Below, in pieces: positions 30,451 to 38,146 of a stretch of 50,329 nucleotides of DNA; the first letter of the stretch is position 1, and each line of letters starts with the position of its first letter. The position numbers and the translations under genes were made by a program. The DNA is from Deltaproteobacteria bacterium (lineage in GTDB: Bacteria > Bdellovibrionota_B > Oligoflexia > Oligoflexales > CAIYRB01), in contig VGTI01000027.1 of NCBI GenBank assembly GCA_016874735.1, forward strand, positions 1-50,329, in the 5' to 3' direction. The notes under the pieces were generated by a model. The model did not search any database and had not been told where the DNA came from. It saw nothing but the letters and a program-made list of their open reading frames with translations.

Positions 30451-31545
30451 CTATTCTGCCACGGGTGGAGTTCCAGAGGAATTTCCATCGGGATTGCCCG
30501 AGTTATTTCCGCCGGTACTTCCAGCGGGACTCTTGCGTCGCCGCCCGCCGCGACCGCCGCGCCGCCGTGGCGCAGCCGGTGCCTCTGCTGCATCAGGGCT
30601 AGGCGCCACCGCGGCAGCCACATCGAGAGTTGGATCTGACGGAGACGGCGCCGGCACCGCCACAACGGCTGCCGGCTCCGGCTGCGTAGTGACCTCGACC
30701 ACCGCTGCAGGACCCGTTGGCTCACGATGGGACTCCCCGCCGCCTGGAACTTCTGGACTTTGCTGATTATCCTGAGGTTTTGACCCCCCACGACGCCGTC
30801 CGCGTCGCCGCCGGGACCGGCCACCGCTGCCTGACGCCCGCGTGCCGCCCTCGACCTGAAGCGCTTCTTGGGCATCGCTGGGACCCGCGTCCTCTGATAC
30901 CACCGGCAACTCCGCAGGAACTACCGCCCCTACCTCTGCTTGCTGTGGTTGAACAGAAGGCTGCGGTTCTGGTGCTACTGGGGGTGGTTGTATTCTCCGC
31001 CCAGGGAAATGACGCCAGTCGATGTAATGGACCTCGTCCGCATGGAGGATCAAATCCCGGTGTACCGACCTATCTTTGTCACACCATAATGTTAGCGTGG
31101 CTCCCGACTGCTTGGTAGCAATCACTGCTGGGATAAAATCACTGTCACCGGCAACTAGTACGGCATGTTGGATGTGCCCAGCGGCAGCGTGCTGTACCAT
31201 ATCGACGCTCAGTTGCACGTCGACTCGCTTCTGCGCAAACACCTCTTTGTCACCGTCGCGGCGACGCTCGAGCTTGCCGAGCCTTACTTGCCAGCGATCA
31301 CATTGCTCTTGCAGTTCCGCCATAAAGCGCTCGTGAGCAGCCATACGGCGCAATTCTGCCTCCGTCGGTCGCTCCGACATCCAGGGCGGGCAGTAATAAA
31401 AGTAACAGCGCATCAGATCTAACTGTACGTTACGTCTAAGCGGTTTTAGGAGATACGCTGCCAGGTTTCGATAATCGGGGGTGAGGCGTGCATCCTGCAC
31501 TTGCTTGAGCAGGTAGCCGCCGTCAATGAAAATTGCCGCTCGCAT
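30451..31545 (-). CDS. NYN-domain (LabA/DUF88) RNase-like protein with RG-rich tail
   Basis: A 364-residue protein. Residues 1-185 are an NYN (PIN-like) domain: AIFIDGGYLLKQ at the N-terminus, KRVDVQLSVDMV near 108 and VLVAGDSDFIPAV near 130 carry the acidic residues of this nuclease fold. The rest is low-complexity, rich in Pro, Ala and Val, with two basic clusters, RRRRGRRRGG near 250 and RRRGGRGGRRRK near 335, likely to bind RNA and be disordered. NYN proteins are thought to cleave or process RNA. ATG at 31545 begins MRAAIFIDGG. It follows the small gene below by 9 bases and probably shares its transcript. Confidence 0.88.
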   Translation of the reverse strand: MRAAIFIDGGYLLKQVQDARLTPDYRNLAAYLLKPLRRNVQLDLMRCYFYYCPPWMSERPTEAELRRMAAHERFMAELQEQCDRWQVRLGKLERRRDGDKEVFAQKRVDVQLSVDMVQHAAAGHIQHAVLVAGDSDFIPAVIATKQSGATLTLWCDKDRSVHRDLILHADEVHYIDWRHFPGRRIQPPPVAPEPQPSVQPQQAEVGAVVPAELPVVSEDAGPSDAQEALQVEGGTRASGSGGRSRRRRGRRRGGSKPQDNQQSPEVPGGGESHREPTGPAAVVEVTTQPEPAAVVAVPAPSPSDPTLDVAAAVAPSPDAAEAPAAPRRRGGRGGRRRKSPAGSTGGNNSGNPDGNSSGTPPVAE

Positions 31546-31554
31546 AGAGCTAAA

Positions 31555-31926
31555 CTATCCTTCCTGAACGGCCCTAATGACGCGGAGCGAAGGTGACCTC
31601 TGGCGCTCTTTGCGGGCGCGCTGAGGAACTTTGCGTAAGCCGCCGCTCACGTGGGCCTGAACATCTGTCATCAGGCCAAATAACGTCCGGTTGATGATAT
31701 CCACTTCTTGCCATAATCGCCGGGCCTGATATTTCGACTCTTCATCCAGAGGAACCACTTGAGCGGCTCCGTCTAGGGCACAGAAGTTTTGATAGGCTGC
31801 CTCGCGCTGGCTCATAAGAGCGAAAAAATCTTCACTCTCCACATCGAGTAACGATGCGAGTGCGGCACGCCCTTGGTTGAGATAAATTGCCAGCGCCTGG
31901 TGCACTCGGTCGTTAAAATCACGCAT
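31555..31926 (-). CDS. small helical protein, function unknown
   Basis: A 123-residue protein that I do not recognise. It is predicted mostly helical in the first 95 residues (heptad-like, EDFFALMSQREAAYQNF and RRLWQEVDIINRTLFGLM), then has a basic tail rich in Arg and Lys (KVPQRARKERQRS). The shape recalls small export chaperones such as FlgN/FliT, but no signature supports that. It sits 9 bases before the NYN-domain gene and is probably cotranscribed, so a link to RNA metabolism is possible. The 154 bases upstream hold no other gene I can see. Confidence 0.55.
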   Translation of the reverse strand: MRDFNDRVHQALAIYLNQGRAALASLLDVESEDFFALMSQREAAYQNFCALDGAAQVVPLDEESKYQARRLWQEVDIINRTLFGLMTDVQAHVSGGLRKVPQRARKERQRSPSLRVIRAVQEG

Positions 31927-32080
31927 GCATACCCACCCGTCAAGCTAAATAAGTTTCCGCTTCCTTATTCGGTCGGTCGAAAACCCGCACAGCTTTACGG
32001 TTGCGGTCGGCAGCGGCCTCCCGCCTGAGCGGGCAAGCCACTGAATTCGTGGGCTAATCATCATCCTTGCAGGCTTTACG

Positions 32081-33451
32081 CTAGGCTACTGTTTTCCTTG
32101 CCTTCACCATCGTGCGCTCCGCCGCCGGGGCCGCCGTGACCGCGTTAGGGACGGGCAAGCTCGTGATCAGTAGCACAGACATCACAGCCATGGTGGCTCC
32201 ACCAAACCATGCCACGACCTGCCACACGTTTTGGACGATGATCTGCGATGCTCCTAACCCAGTGAGCACAAGAAGACTCAGCATATGCGCCCAGGCATAG
32301 GGCCGCCCGTAGCGTCGCACCAGCCCGCTTGATACCCGTGGATTTCCCGTGCGTAACATGTGCCATCCAGTCGCCAGAAAAAGCCAGTCCGTTGGCCAGA
32401 ACAGCATCAGATTAGCGTTATGCCAACCGTCCGGGTGCCCCGAGAAAAACCAGTTAAGCAGTAAAGTTGTACCCAAAAGACCGCTGATGAGCGCCCACCA
32501 ACACGTAGCCACTCCGATCGCCCGGTAGGCCAAGATCTCGCGCCGCGGTCTTAGTACAAGCACAGCCACGGCAAACACCAGGCCCAGCGTCACCGGTAAG
32601 GTGAGAGCCAAGAAATCATTAAAGCGCGCCTTAAACACCTCGGGATGATCGAGTAATACCCGTTCATCACTCAGCAGCTTCTGCTGCGGGATGGGTTGCC
32701 CCTGGTCATCAAAGGCCGGCATAGTGAGTAGCCATCGACGCAAATTATGCGGCAAAAACATATCCTCCCAGGCAGAAATCGGGCGATCGATATTACTGTT
32801 CATCAGCACATCAAGCAGTGGAACAATAAACGGCGCGTAAGCTAGATTGCGCCTTACGTAGTCACGAAAGACGCGCTGGGTTGGCTGTGTTGCCAAACGT
32901 TGGTAAAGCTGATTGCCAAGAATATCGTTGAGATAATCTCGCGGTATCGTCGCACAGTTTTTATACCAATATTGGTAAGAAAATTGCCGATGCTCCGGAA
33001 CCGCGTTCCAAGCAATTTTTGTCATGAGTTTATGTTTTTGCTGCGGGGTCAGATTGAGATGATCCATGACGACGCGACGGTCCATCTCGCCGTACAAGGC
33101 GACGTCGCGCTCGAAAGTTCTGACACCCATGCTGTAATCAAGCTGACCGCGAAAGAACTTCCATAAAAAACCAGGATCATCGAAGGAAAACTTACCCCAG
33201 TTGAACGCTACATCGGTGCCCTCGGCGCGGTTCACGACCCTGATGGCTGTATGTCCGAACCGGTCGTTCACCTCAAACCCTGGACCACCCGTCATCAGGT
33301 AGAAATCTAGATCGTTCATGTCCTGCGGAACTTGCGGCACATAGTAAATAGGTTTTGTTTGATTTTCCGCGGCTTGTGCTGGTCGACCCGCGACCGCCAG
33401 GAGGCTCACTCCTACACACCAGGCTATCAATGGCGCCAGTCCTAAATGCAC
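32081..33451 (-). CDS. DUF4105 (Lnb-type) membrane protein
   Basis: A 456-residue protein with a cleavable or anchoring N-terminal segment (APLIAWCVGVSLLAVA), a periplasmic DUF4105 domain over about residues 45-270, and about five hydrophobic segments from 280 on. DUF4105 marks are FGHTAIRVVN near 68 and a Cys in YWYKNCATIPRDYL near 165, with TGGPGFEVNDRF before them. The family is linked to Lnb, the lipoprotein N-acyltransferase of Bacteroidetes, with a Cys/His centre. By that analogy it would act on lipoproteins or lipids in the periplasm; I infer this from the family only. GTG at 33451 has GGGGAGG 5 bases upstream. Confidence 0.8.
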   Translation of the reverse strand: MHLGLAPLIAWCVGVSLLAVAGRPAQAAENQTKPIYYVPQVPQDMNDLDFYLMTGGPGFEVNDRFGHTAIRVVNRAEGTDVAFNWGKFSFDDPGFLWKFFRGQLDYSMGVRTFERDVALYGEMDRRVVMDHLNLTPQQKHKLMTKIAWNAVPEHRQFSYQYWYKNCATIPRDYLNDILGNQLYQRLATQPTQRVFRDYVRRNLAYAPFIVPLLDVLMNSNIDRPISAWEDMFLPHNLRRWLLTMPAFDDQGQPIPQQKLLSDERVLLDHPEVFKARFNDFLALTLPVTLGLVFAVAVLVLRPRREILAYRAIGVATCWWALISGLLGTTLLLNWFFSGHPDGWHNANLMLFWPTDWLFLATGWHMLRTGNPRVSSGLVRRYGRPYAWAHMLSLLVLTGLGASQIIVQNVWQVVAWFGGATMAVMSVLLITSLPVPNAVTAAPAAERTMVKARKTVA

Positions 33452-33651
33452 GATGCCTCCCCAGTTAGCATTACAACAATCGTCAATAGATTAGCCACTC
33501 TCCGAGGCCAAAGCCAGTCTTCCCAGCACGGGAAATTCCCCATCAACATCAGTTGGTTAATCACATCACCGCAGACCACCTCGGTGGCATGGGGCTTGCT
33601 CCCTAGGTAGGGCGCCTTTGGGCGCTGCGCTGAGGAATAAGGAATACCCCG

Positions 33652-34359
33652 ATGATCGATGGTGATGTCAATCCAATACCCCCAAACCAGGCCCTACCCA
33701 GCCAGGTCGACAAAATCATCACGCTGCAACCCTATATCGGCACCGCTCATCGTCCGGGCAGCGACGCCATGGCTAAACGGTTAGTTGACTTAATCTTGGG
33801 CGGAGCAATTCTCCTTGCTGCTCTCCCCGTCATGCTAGCGCTGATCGTAGCGATTAAAGCCAATGCGGCCGGTCCAATTTTTTTCGTACAACGGCGCGTC
33901 GGTCAGGGCGGCAAAATTTTCAAACTCTACAAGTTCCGCAGCATGATCACCGATGCCGACGCCATCAAATCATCGCTGCAGCTTTTTAACGAAAAAGATG
34001 GGCCCATCTTCAAAATGAAGTCGGACCCTCGCATCACGAGCGTCGGGAGGTTTATGCGCCGCCACAGTCTCGACGAGCTACCGCAATTGTTTAATGTGAT
34101 CACCGGAGACATGAGCCTGGTCGGTCCCCGTCCGCCCTTGCCTGAGGAAGTCCTCAACTACGAATCGTGGCACCTGCGGCGGCTCGCTGTGAAACCCGGC
34201 CTAACCTGCACTTGGCAAATATCGGGACGGAGTCATTTGAGTTTTGACGAATGGATGAAACTCGACATTGCCTACATCGAACAGTGGAGTTTAGGTTTAG
34301 ACCTCACTCTAATTTGGAAGACCATTCGCGTTGTGATCAATGCCGACGGTGCTTATTGA
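33652..34359 (+). CDS. bacterial sugar transferase (undecaprenyl-phosphate glycosyl-1-phosphate transferase)
   Basis: A 235-residue monotopic membrane enzyme that starts a polysaccharide repeat by moving a sugar-1-phosphate to undecaprenyl phosphate. After a short polar leader of about 38 residues comes KRLVDLILGGAILLAALPVM, the re-entrant membrane helix. The catalytic core has QRRVGQGGKIFKLYKFRSM, the DELPQLFNV motif near 145, GDMSLVGPRPPLP, and VKPGLTCTWQISGRS. It is the short form, without the N-terminal membrane domain of WbaP. ATG at 33652 is behind GAGGAATAAGGAA. It lies beside the beta-barrel/lipoprotein genes and converges on them, which suggests a shared envelope-polysaccharide role. 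The 200 bases upstream hold no gene I can see. Confidence 0.9.
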   Translation: MIDGDVNPIPPNQALPSQVDKIITLQPYIGTAHRPGSDAMAKRLVDLILGGAILLAALPVMLALIVAIKANAAGPIFFVQRRVGQGGKIFKLYKFRSMITDADAIKSSLQLFNEKDGPIFKMKSDPRITSVGRFMRRHSLDELPQLFNVITGDMSLVGPRPPLPEEVLNYESWHLRRLAVKPGLTCTWQISGRSHLSFDEWMKLDIAYIEQWSLGLDLTLIWKTIRVVINADGAY

Positions 34360-34360
34360 T

Positions 34361-34380
34361 CCTCAGTCTAAATACTGAGG
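34361..34380. terminator. hairpin between convergent genes
   Basis: CCTCAGT-ctaaat-ACTGAGG lies between the stops of the sugar transferase and TPR/beta-barrel genes. The 7-bp stem suits a two-way terminator, but no T run follows on either strand, so termination would be weak or depend on other factors. Confidence 0.45.
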
Positions 34381-34387
34381 ACAGCAC

Positions 34388-35953
34388 CTAATGGCTGTAG
34401 CTCAATCCCAAAGTAACGTGACTCACCTCGCCGCGACGTCGGACGTACTCGGGATCGAGGGCAAGCGCCAAACGTCCCGTCGCATTTAATGCCCAAAATT
34501 CGTTGAACGGAATTTTGACGGCGCCCTCAGCTAATAACAAGCCCGTTTGGTCTGCGTCAGCACCACCCATGCGGGGCGTCATGAACACGAGATAATAGTC
34601 GCCATTTAGTGTCACATCCCAGCCATTGGCTAACTGCCGGCGCCAACCCATGCCGGCGCCAACGAGTGTCGTAACTTCATAAGTGTCATATTCAGGATTG
34701 GGCTGCGGCTGATTAAAATACTGAACCGGTAGTCTTAGCGTGATTTCATCAGTAGAGGATTCCACGAACGGCCATTTAAAAAGCAATTGGTCCCATTCAT
34801 GGGGCGCATAATATTCTTCCTTGCGCAATTCGATGTGAAATTCAGCGTACCGGGTCAGCTTGCCTCCGATATAGATGGCATCGCGCATATATCCCGACGC
34901 ATCGCTCGTCAGTGGCAACAGCAGTGCGAGTGGCCGTCGATACCCACCTAAAGTCAGCTGGCTCTGCCATTTGAGTGCTATGGTGCCACTCAGATCGCCG
35001 AAAATATTTGAGTCCCCTAAACTAAAGTACCCTATATGCGCTGCGAGTTTGTAAGAGGTAGACTTATTGAGAGTGAATCCAACGGACGCTTCGCTGGCGA
35101 GTTCCAGATCCTGCGTTAGGGCCAAATCTTCAATTTGATGACCAGCGACGCGGACGTCGATTAATCCATTATATGCGGCAAATGCTGTGTGCCGCAGATA
35201 GACGTCGCTGATGGCATGGGCTCCTGCCCCCGCTACCAACGTCCCATCAGATTTAGACGCGACCGCTATGGGATCCGACTGGGTTGATGGTTGACCCCTT
35301 AATTTATGGATTAAATCGTGGCCTCGTTGAACTTGGGATGCAAAACTTGGCCGATTGCGCCAACGACTTGCCGCGGTAAACTGAACATCGGCCGCGACGA
35401 GGTCACCTTGCCAAATCCAAGAATAGAGGAGTTCCGCCGTGACGTCGTCGTCGTCAGGTCTGAGCTTTAAGTAAGTTTGATAAATGTCTCGCCCCCGACC
35501 AAACTGCCCTTTGCGCGTCAGCGACCGTGCTAGCACAAGTAAGGCATCGGCGTTATTTGCGTAGCGGACATCATGCGCGTCTACTTGACGGAGCAAGTTA
35601 TAATAATCACCAGCTTTAGCCTTAGCGATGAATGGATCCGCCTGACTCGCGCCAGTGAGCTTGACATCTAATGCCCGTGCAGCTGTTTGGTTTCCCGTCA
35701 TACTTAGTAAAAATGCCTGCCACTGCACCACTTGCTCCTGCAAGGCTGGACACTGGAGTAGACTAGCACCCTCATTAGTGGCGGCGACACTCAGCACCTG
35801 GGCCGCCGCAACGTAGCTGTCCAAACTCTGGCGGCCACAGTTTAAAGGCGCCGCAAGCGCCGCCTCAGTAACGCCGCACACAAGGCCGCTGATTAGGAGA
35901 GTTCGCTGTAAAAAAACGCGTAAGATCATTGCTAAGTCCCTTTTGCTCACCAT
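34388..35953 (-). CDS. TPR-containing outer-membrane beta-barrel protein, export-porin-like
   Basis: A 521-residue exported protein. Residues 1-35 are a signal peptide (TLLISGLVCGVTEAALAA). Residues about 40-220 are helical repeats of TPR type, with LARSLTRKGQFGRGRDIYQTYLKLRPDD the clearest split motif. Residues about 240-521 are a beta-barrel (alternating strands, Tyr/Trp girdles, LTLGGYRRPL, VTLNGDYYLVF) ending in VTLGLSYSH. Periplasmic TPRs plus a barrel is the plan of PgaA, BcsC and PelB, which pass polysaccharide out, though this barrel is of a size to be judged by modelling. The start ATG at 35953 overlaps the stop of the upstream gene by one base (TGATG). It is the last of three coupled genes. 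Confidence 0.75.
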   Translation of the reverse strand: MVSKRDLAMILRVFLQRTLLISGLVCGVTEAALAAPLNCGRQSLDSYVAAAQVLSVAATNEGASLLQCPALQEQVVQWQAFLLSMTGNQTAARALDVKLTGASQADPFIAKAKAGDYYNLLRQVDAHDVRYANNADALLVLARSLTRKGQFGRGRDIYQTYLKLRPDDDDVTAELLYSWIWQGDLVAADVQFTAASRWRNRPSFASQVQRGHDLIHKLRGQPSTQSDPIAVASKSDGTLVAGAGAHAISDVYLRHTAFAAYNGLIDVRVAGHQIEDLALTQDLELASEASVGFTLNKSTSYKLAAHIGYFSLGDSNIFGDLSGTIALKWQSQLTLGGYRRPLALLLPLTSDASGYMRDAIYIGGKLTRYAEFHIELRKEEYYAPHEWDQLLFKWPFVESSTDEITLRLPVQYFNQPQPNPEYDTYEVTTLVGAGMGWRRQLANGWDVTLNGDYYLVFMTPRMGGADADQTGLLLAEGAVKIPFNEFWALNATGRLALALDPEYVRRRGEVSHVTLGLSYSH

Positions 35954-37095
35954 CAGAAAACACGCTCAACACTGAGACGCACAGCTTGTCTCTGCGCATC
36001 AACACCGTCTTTAAGTTGGATATATTCCCCGTTGAAAGACACAGCGAATTTATATCCAGCTGGAGCAATACCAAATTGGGGATCAATCGCGGGTTCAAAC
36101 GCATAGCGAATGCCACCAGAGGCGCTAGCCGCCGGTGTCCGGCCTGCAAATCCCTGCACCCAGCTTTCATCACGATATTCCACATTGGCCTCAATACCCT
36201 GTGTCGGGGTGAGGAGGTATTTGGTTTTAGCTGTCAGGACATCACTTACAGTGACAACTAAACTGCCGAGTGGTCTAGTCACGCCACGTTGCCAGCCTAT
36301 CCGCCATGAACTTGTAGCACCGTAGTTTGCCAAGGTCAGACCAGCTGTGCCGGTCTCTGAGGGTCCGCTATCGCTCTCGAATATGAGCACACCGCCTTTT
36401 GCCTCTAGGCTGGCAGTGGGGCTTAGTGCATATATGAGGGTAGCTTTCGGTCCACCAGTAGCCACATCAACCAAATCACTGATAAACCTCTGCTGCACGC
36501 CGCCTATGCGCATCTTCGTTCTGGCATCTAGTTCATATTCCAAGTCTACATCACCAAAGTACGCCTCAAAAATACTGGTACCGCGATCTAAACTGCTAGC
36601 AATAAAGTAGGCGATAATGCTGCTGCGGTTCGTAATGGCAAGATAATGATCGCTACTCACGGCACCGTAAAGGTAGCGTTTTCTATCGTCGCTGCCCAAA
36701 GTTTGATTGTCCCACTGCTCGACCAAAGGACGACGCTCGAGACCGGTGGAATCATAGGATGATGTTCCGGTTAGTTCCATATGGTGAGTAAACCGTTGCC
36801 CCTCGATTTTGACACTGGGCTTGGCACTGGCCGTGGCGTAGCGCCCCTCTGCCAGCGGTGCTATCCCCGCTTGACCTGAAAGGTCTAGCCCCCAGGTCCA
36901 GTTGCCACGTTGCACTTGGGAATTCGAGTTAGATTTGAGATTCCAAAAATGCCAATAGGCATCGTTGATTCCCTGAGCGCCGCTAGAGCTCTGATTCATA
37001 CCCTCGTAACTGAGCTCGAGGCTGGTTTGTTGATGATCAGCGTAGGCCTTAGTCACAGAGAGCCACAGGCACAAGATTGTTAGTAGTCGCTGCAC
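35953..37095 (-). CDS. outer-membrane beta-barrel protein, function unknown
   Basis: A 380-residue exported protein. Residues 1-19 are a signal peptide (LLTILCLWLSVTKAYA). All the rest is alternating beta structure with charged turns (TSLELSYEGMN, YLYGAVSSDHYLAI, GIEANVEYRDESWV), and it ends in AVRLSVERVF, a canonical barrel end with terminal Phe. Size fits a barrel of about 16 strands. I recognise no exact family. GTG at 37095 has GGAG 7 bases upstream, inside the end of the lipoprotein gene (16-base overlap); its own stop overlaps the next start. Being locked between a deacetylase-like lipoprotein and a TPR/barrel gene, it most likely works with them in one envelope system. Confidence 0.7.
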   Translation of the reverse strand: MQRLLTILCLWLSVTKAYADHQQTSLELSYEGMNQSSSGAQGINDAYWHFWNLKSNSNSQVQRGNWTWGLDLSGQAGIAPLAEGRYATASAKPSVKIEGQRFTHHMELTGTSSYDSTGLERRPLVEQWDNQTLGSDDRKRYLYGAVSSDHYLAITNRSSIIAYFIASSLDRGTSIFEAYFGDVDLEYELDARTKMRIGGVQQRFISDLVDVATGGPKATLIYALSPTASLEAKGGVLIFESDSGPSETGTAGLTLANYGATSSWRIGWQRGVTRPLGSLVVTVSDVLTAKTKYLLTPTQGIEANVEYRDESWVQGFAGRTPAASASGGIRYAFEPAIDPQFGIAPAGYKFAVSFNGEYIQLKDGVDAQRQAVRLSVERVF

Positions 37096-37901
37096 CCTTG
37101 ATCTCCACCTACAGCGCCTATCGTGGCACCTGATGATTTAAGTGCTGTCTGGATTGTCGAGACGGCATCCAGGCGCACAAACTGATAGTTCGCCTGTTTG
37201 AGCTCGGGTAGCAGTTTTTGCAGCAGTTCCGCACTGCGCGCATCGTCCGCATGGAGGCGGACGATACCCTTATCCGCTTTCTCAATGGCCGCAAGGTAGG
37301 CAGCGGCGCAGTCACTAACGCTCGTGCCTGCTTGCCAACAGGATGCGTCGTCTACCTGATTGGGCGTTTGATCACCTATATCCCACCCTATAGGACCAAC
37401 GTACCGACTTAAACCGGACTTGTTTAGATCGAGCGCAATTTGATCCGAGAGATTGATACTACCGATAGCTCGCAGCAGATATATATTACCGGTAACATAA
37501 GGCTGAATCAGCGCATCGGTCTTGCGTACCTCGCGCTGTGCGTCGAGGGACGATTCCAGGGGGCTATCCGTATACCCCTGATTAGCCACGATGTGGCCGT
37601 GCGCTTTGAGTGCAGCCAGCGTCGTCTCGCGACCGACGATATGTTTACCACTCACAAAAAAGGCCGCCTGCACCGAAGCCGCCGTCAATGCAGCGTCGAT
37701 GGCCAATGTGCCGTCCCCAGGCCCCCCACTGAAGCTTAGCGCCAACTGTTTGGCCTCGAGCGACGTGCCGGTGTAGGCCTGCGACCTTATCCCAATGCCG
37801 CTGGCACAGGTCTTCCCCACCGAGAAAAAGTCACATCCCGCCAGCAGCCATACCAATCCCACCGAGAGCACCGAGAGCGGTACTGTCCGCATTGCCACCA
37901 T
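37080..37901 (-). CDS. NodB-fold (polysaccharide deacetylase) lipoprotein, active site lost
   Basis: A 273-residue predicted lipoprotein (lipobox LLAGC near residue 23). Residues about 50-255 follow the NodB deacetylase fold from end to end, but motif by motif the catalytic residues are changed. TFDDGP is LSFSGGP (both Asp lost), NHTYSHPxL is NQGYTDSPL (both His lost), and RPPYG is RAIGS. Only the last motif (IVRLHADD) keeps its His. It therefore cannot bind the usual Asp-His-His metal and is probably a pseudoenzyme that still binds sugar. PgaB and PelA are active relatives in polysaccharide export. ATG at 37901 opens a run of three overlapping genes. The divergent repeat lipoprotein begins 245 bases away. 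Confidence 0.78.
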   Translation of the reverse strand: MVAMRTVPLSVLSVGLVWLLAGCDFFSVGKTCASGIGIRSQAYTGTSLEAKQLALSFSGGPGDGTLAIDAALTAASVQAAFFVSGKHIVGRETTLAALKAHGHIVANQGYTDSPLESSLDAQREVRKTDALIQPYVTGNIYLLRAIGSINLSDQIALDLNKSGLSRYVGPIGWDIGDQTPNQVDDASCWQAGTSVSDCAAAYLAAIEKADKGIVRLHADDARSAELLQKLLPELKQANYQFVRLDAVSTIQTALKSSGATIGAVGGDQGCSDY

Positions 37902-38146
37902 AGCGTCTGGCCTCCATCTGCCAAAATCGGAAAAACTTCTTTTGATTTTTTGGACTTGTGCCTGTCGAAAATTCTAGCAGGTGTGGTGCCTGTAGGCACC
38001 GAAAAGGCCATCGCCCCCCCTTGGGAACGTCGCTAATCTGCCGAATTTGTTGTGCTTTAAATGATTCCCGCAAGTCCTGGCACTGGCCTTGCACAGTTAG
38101 GAGCAAAGCGGCTGCCCACGGTGGGCCTGCCGCGGAATAGTGATTC
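37902..38146. promoter_or_regulatory. divergent promoter region with a perfect palindrome
   Basis: The 245 bases between the two divergent lipoprotein genes contain GGTGCCT-gt-AGGCACC at 37985-38000, a perfect 16-base palindrome that would suit a dimeric regulator acting on both sides. I could not fix -35/-10 pairs. No gene is seen in the gap. Confidence 0.4.

Noticed and set aside
33560-33640. Possible riboswitch before the sugar transferase gene (GC-rich inverted repeats)
   Set aside because: The short repeats CCACC-tc-GGTGG and GGCGCC-ttt-GGGCGC do not form a known aptamer core such as the c-di-GMP type, and no terminator or buried ribosome binding site accompanies them.
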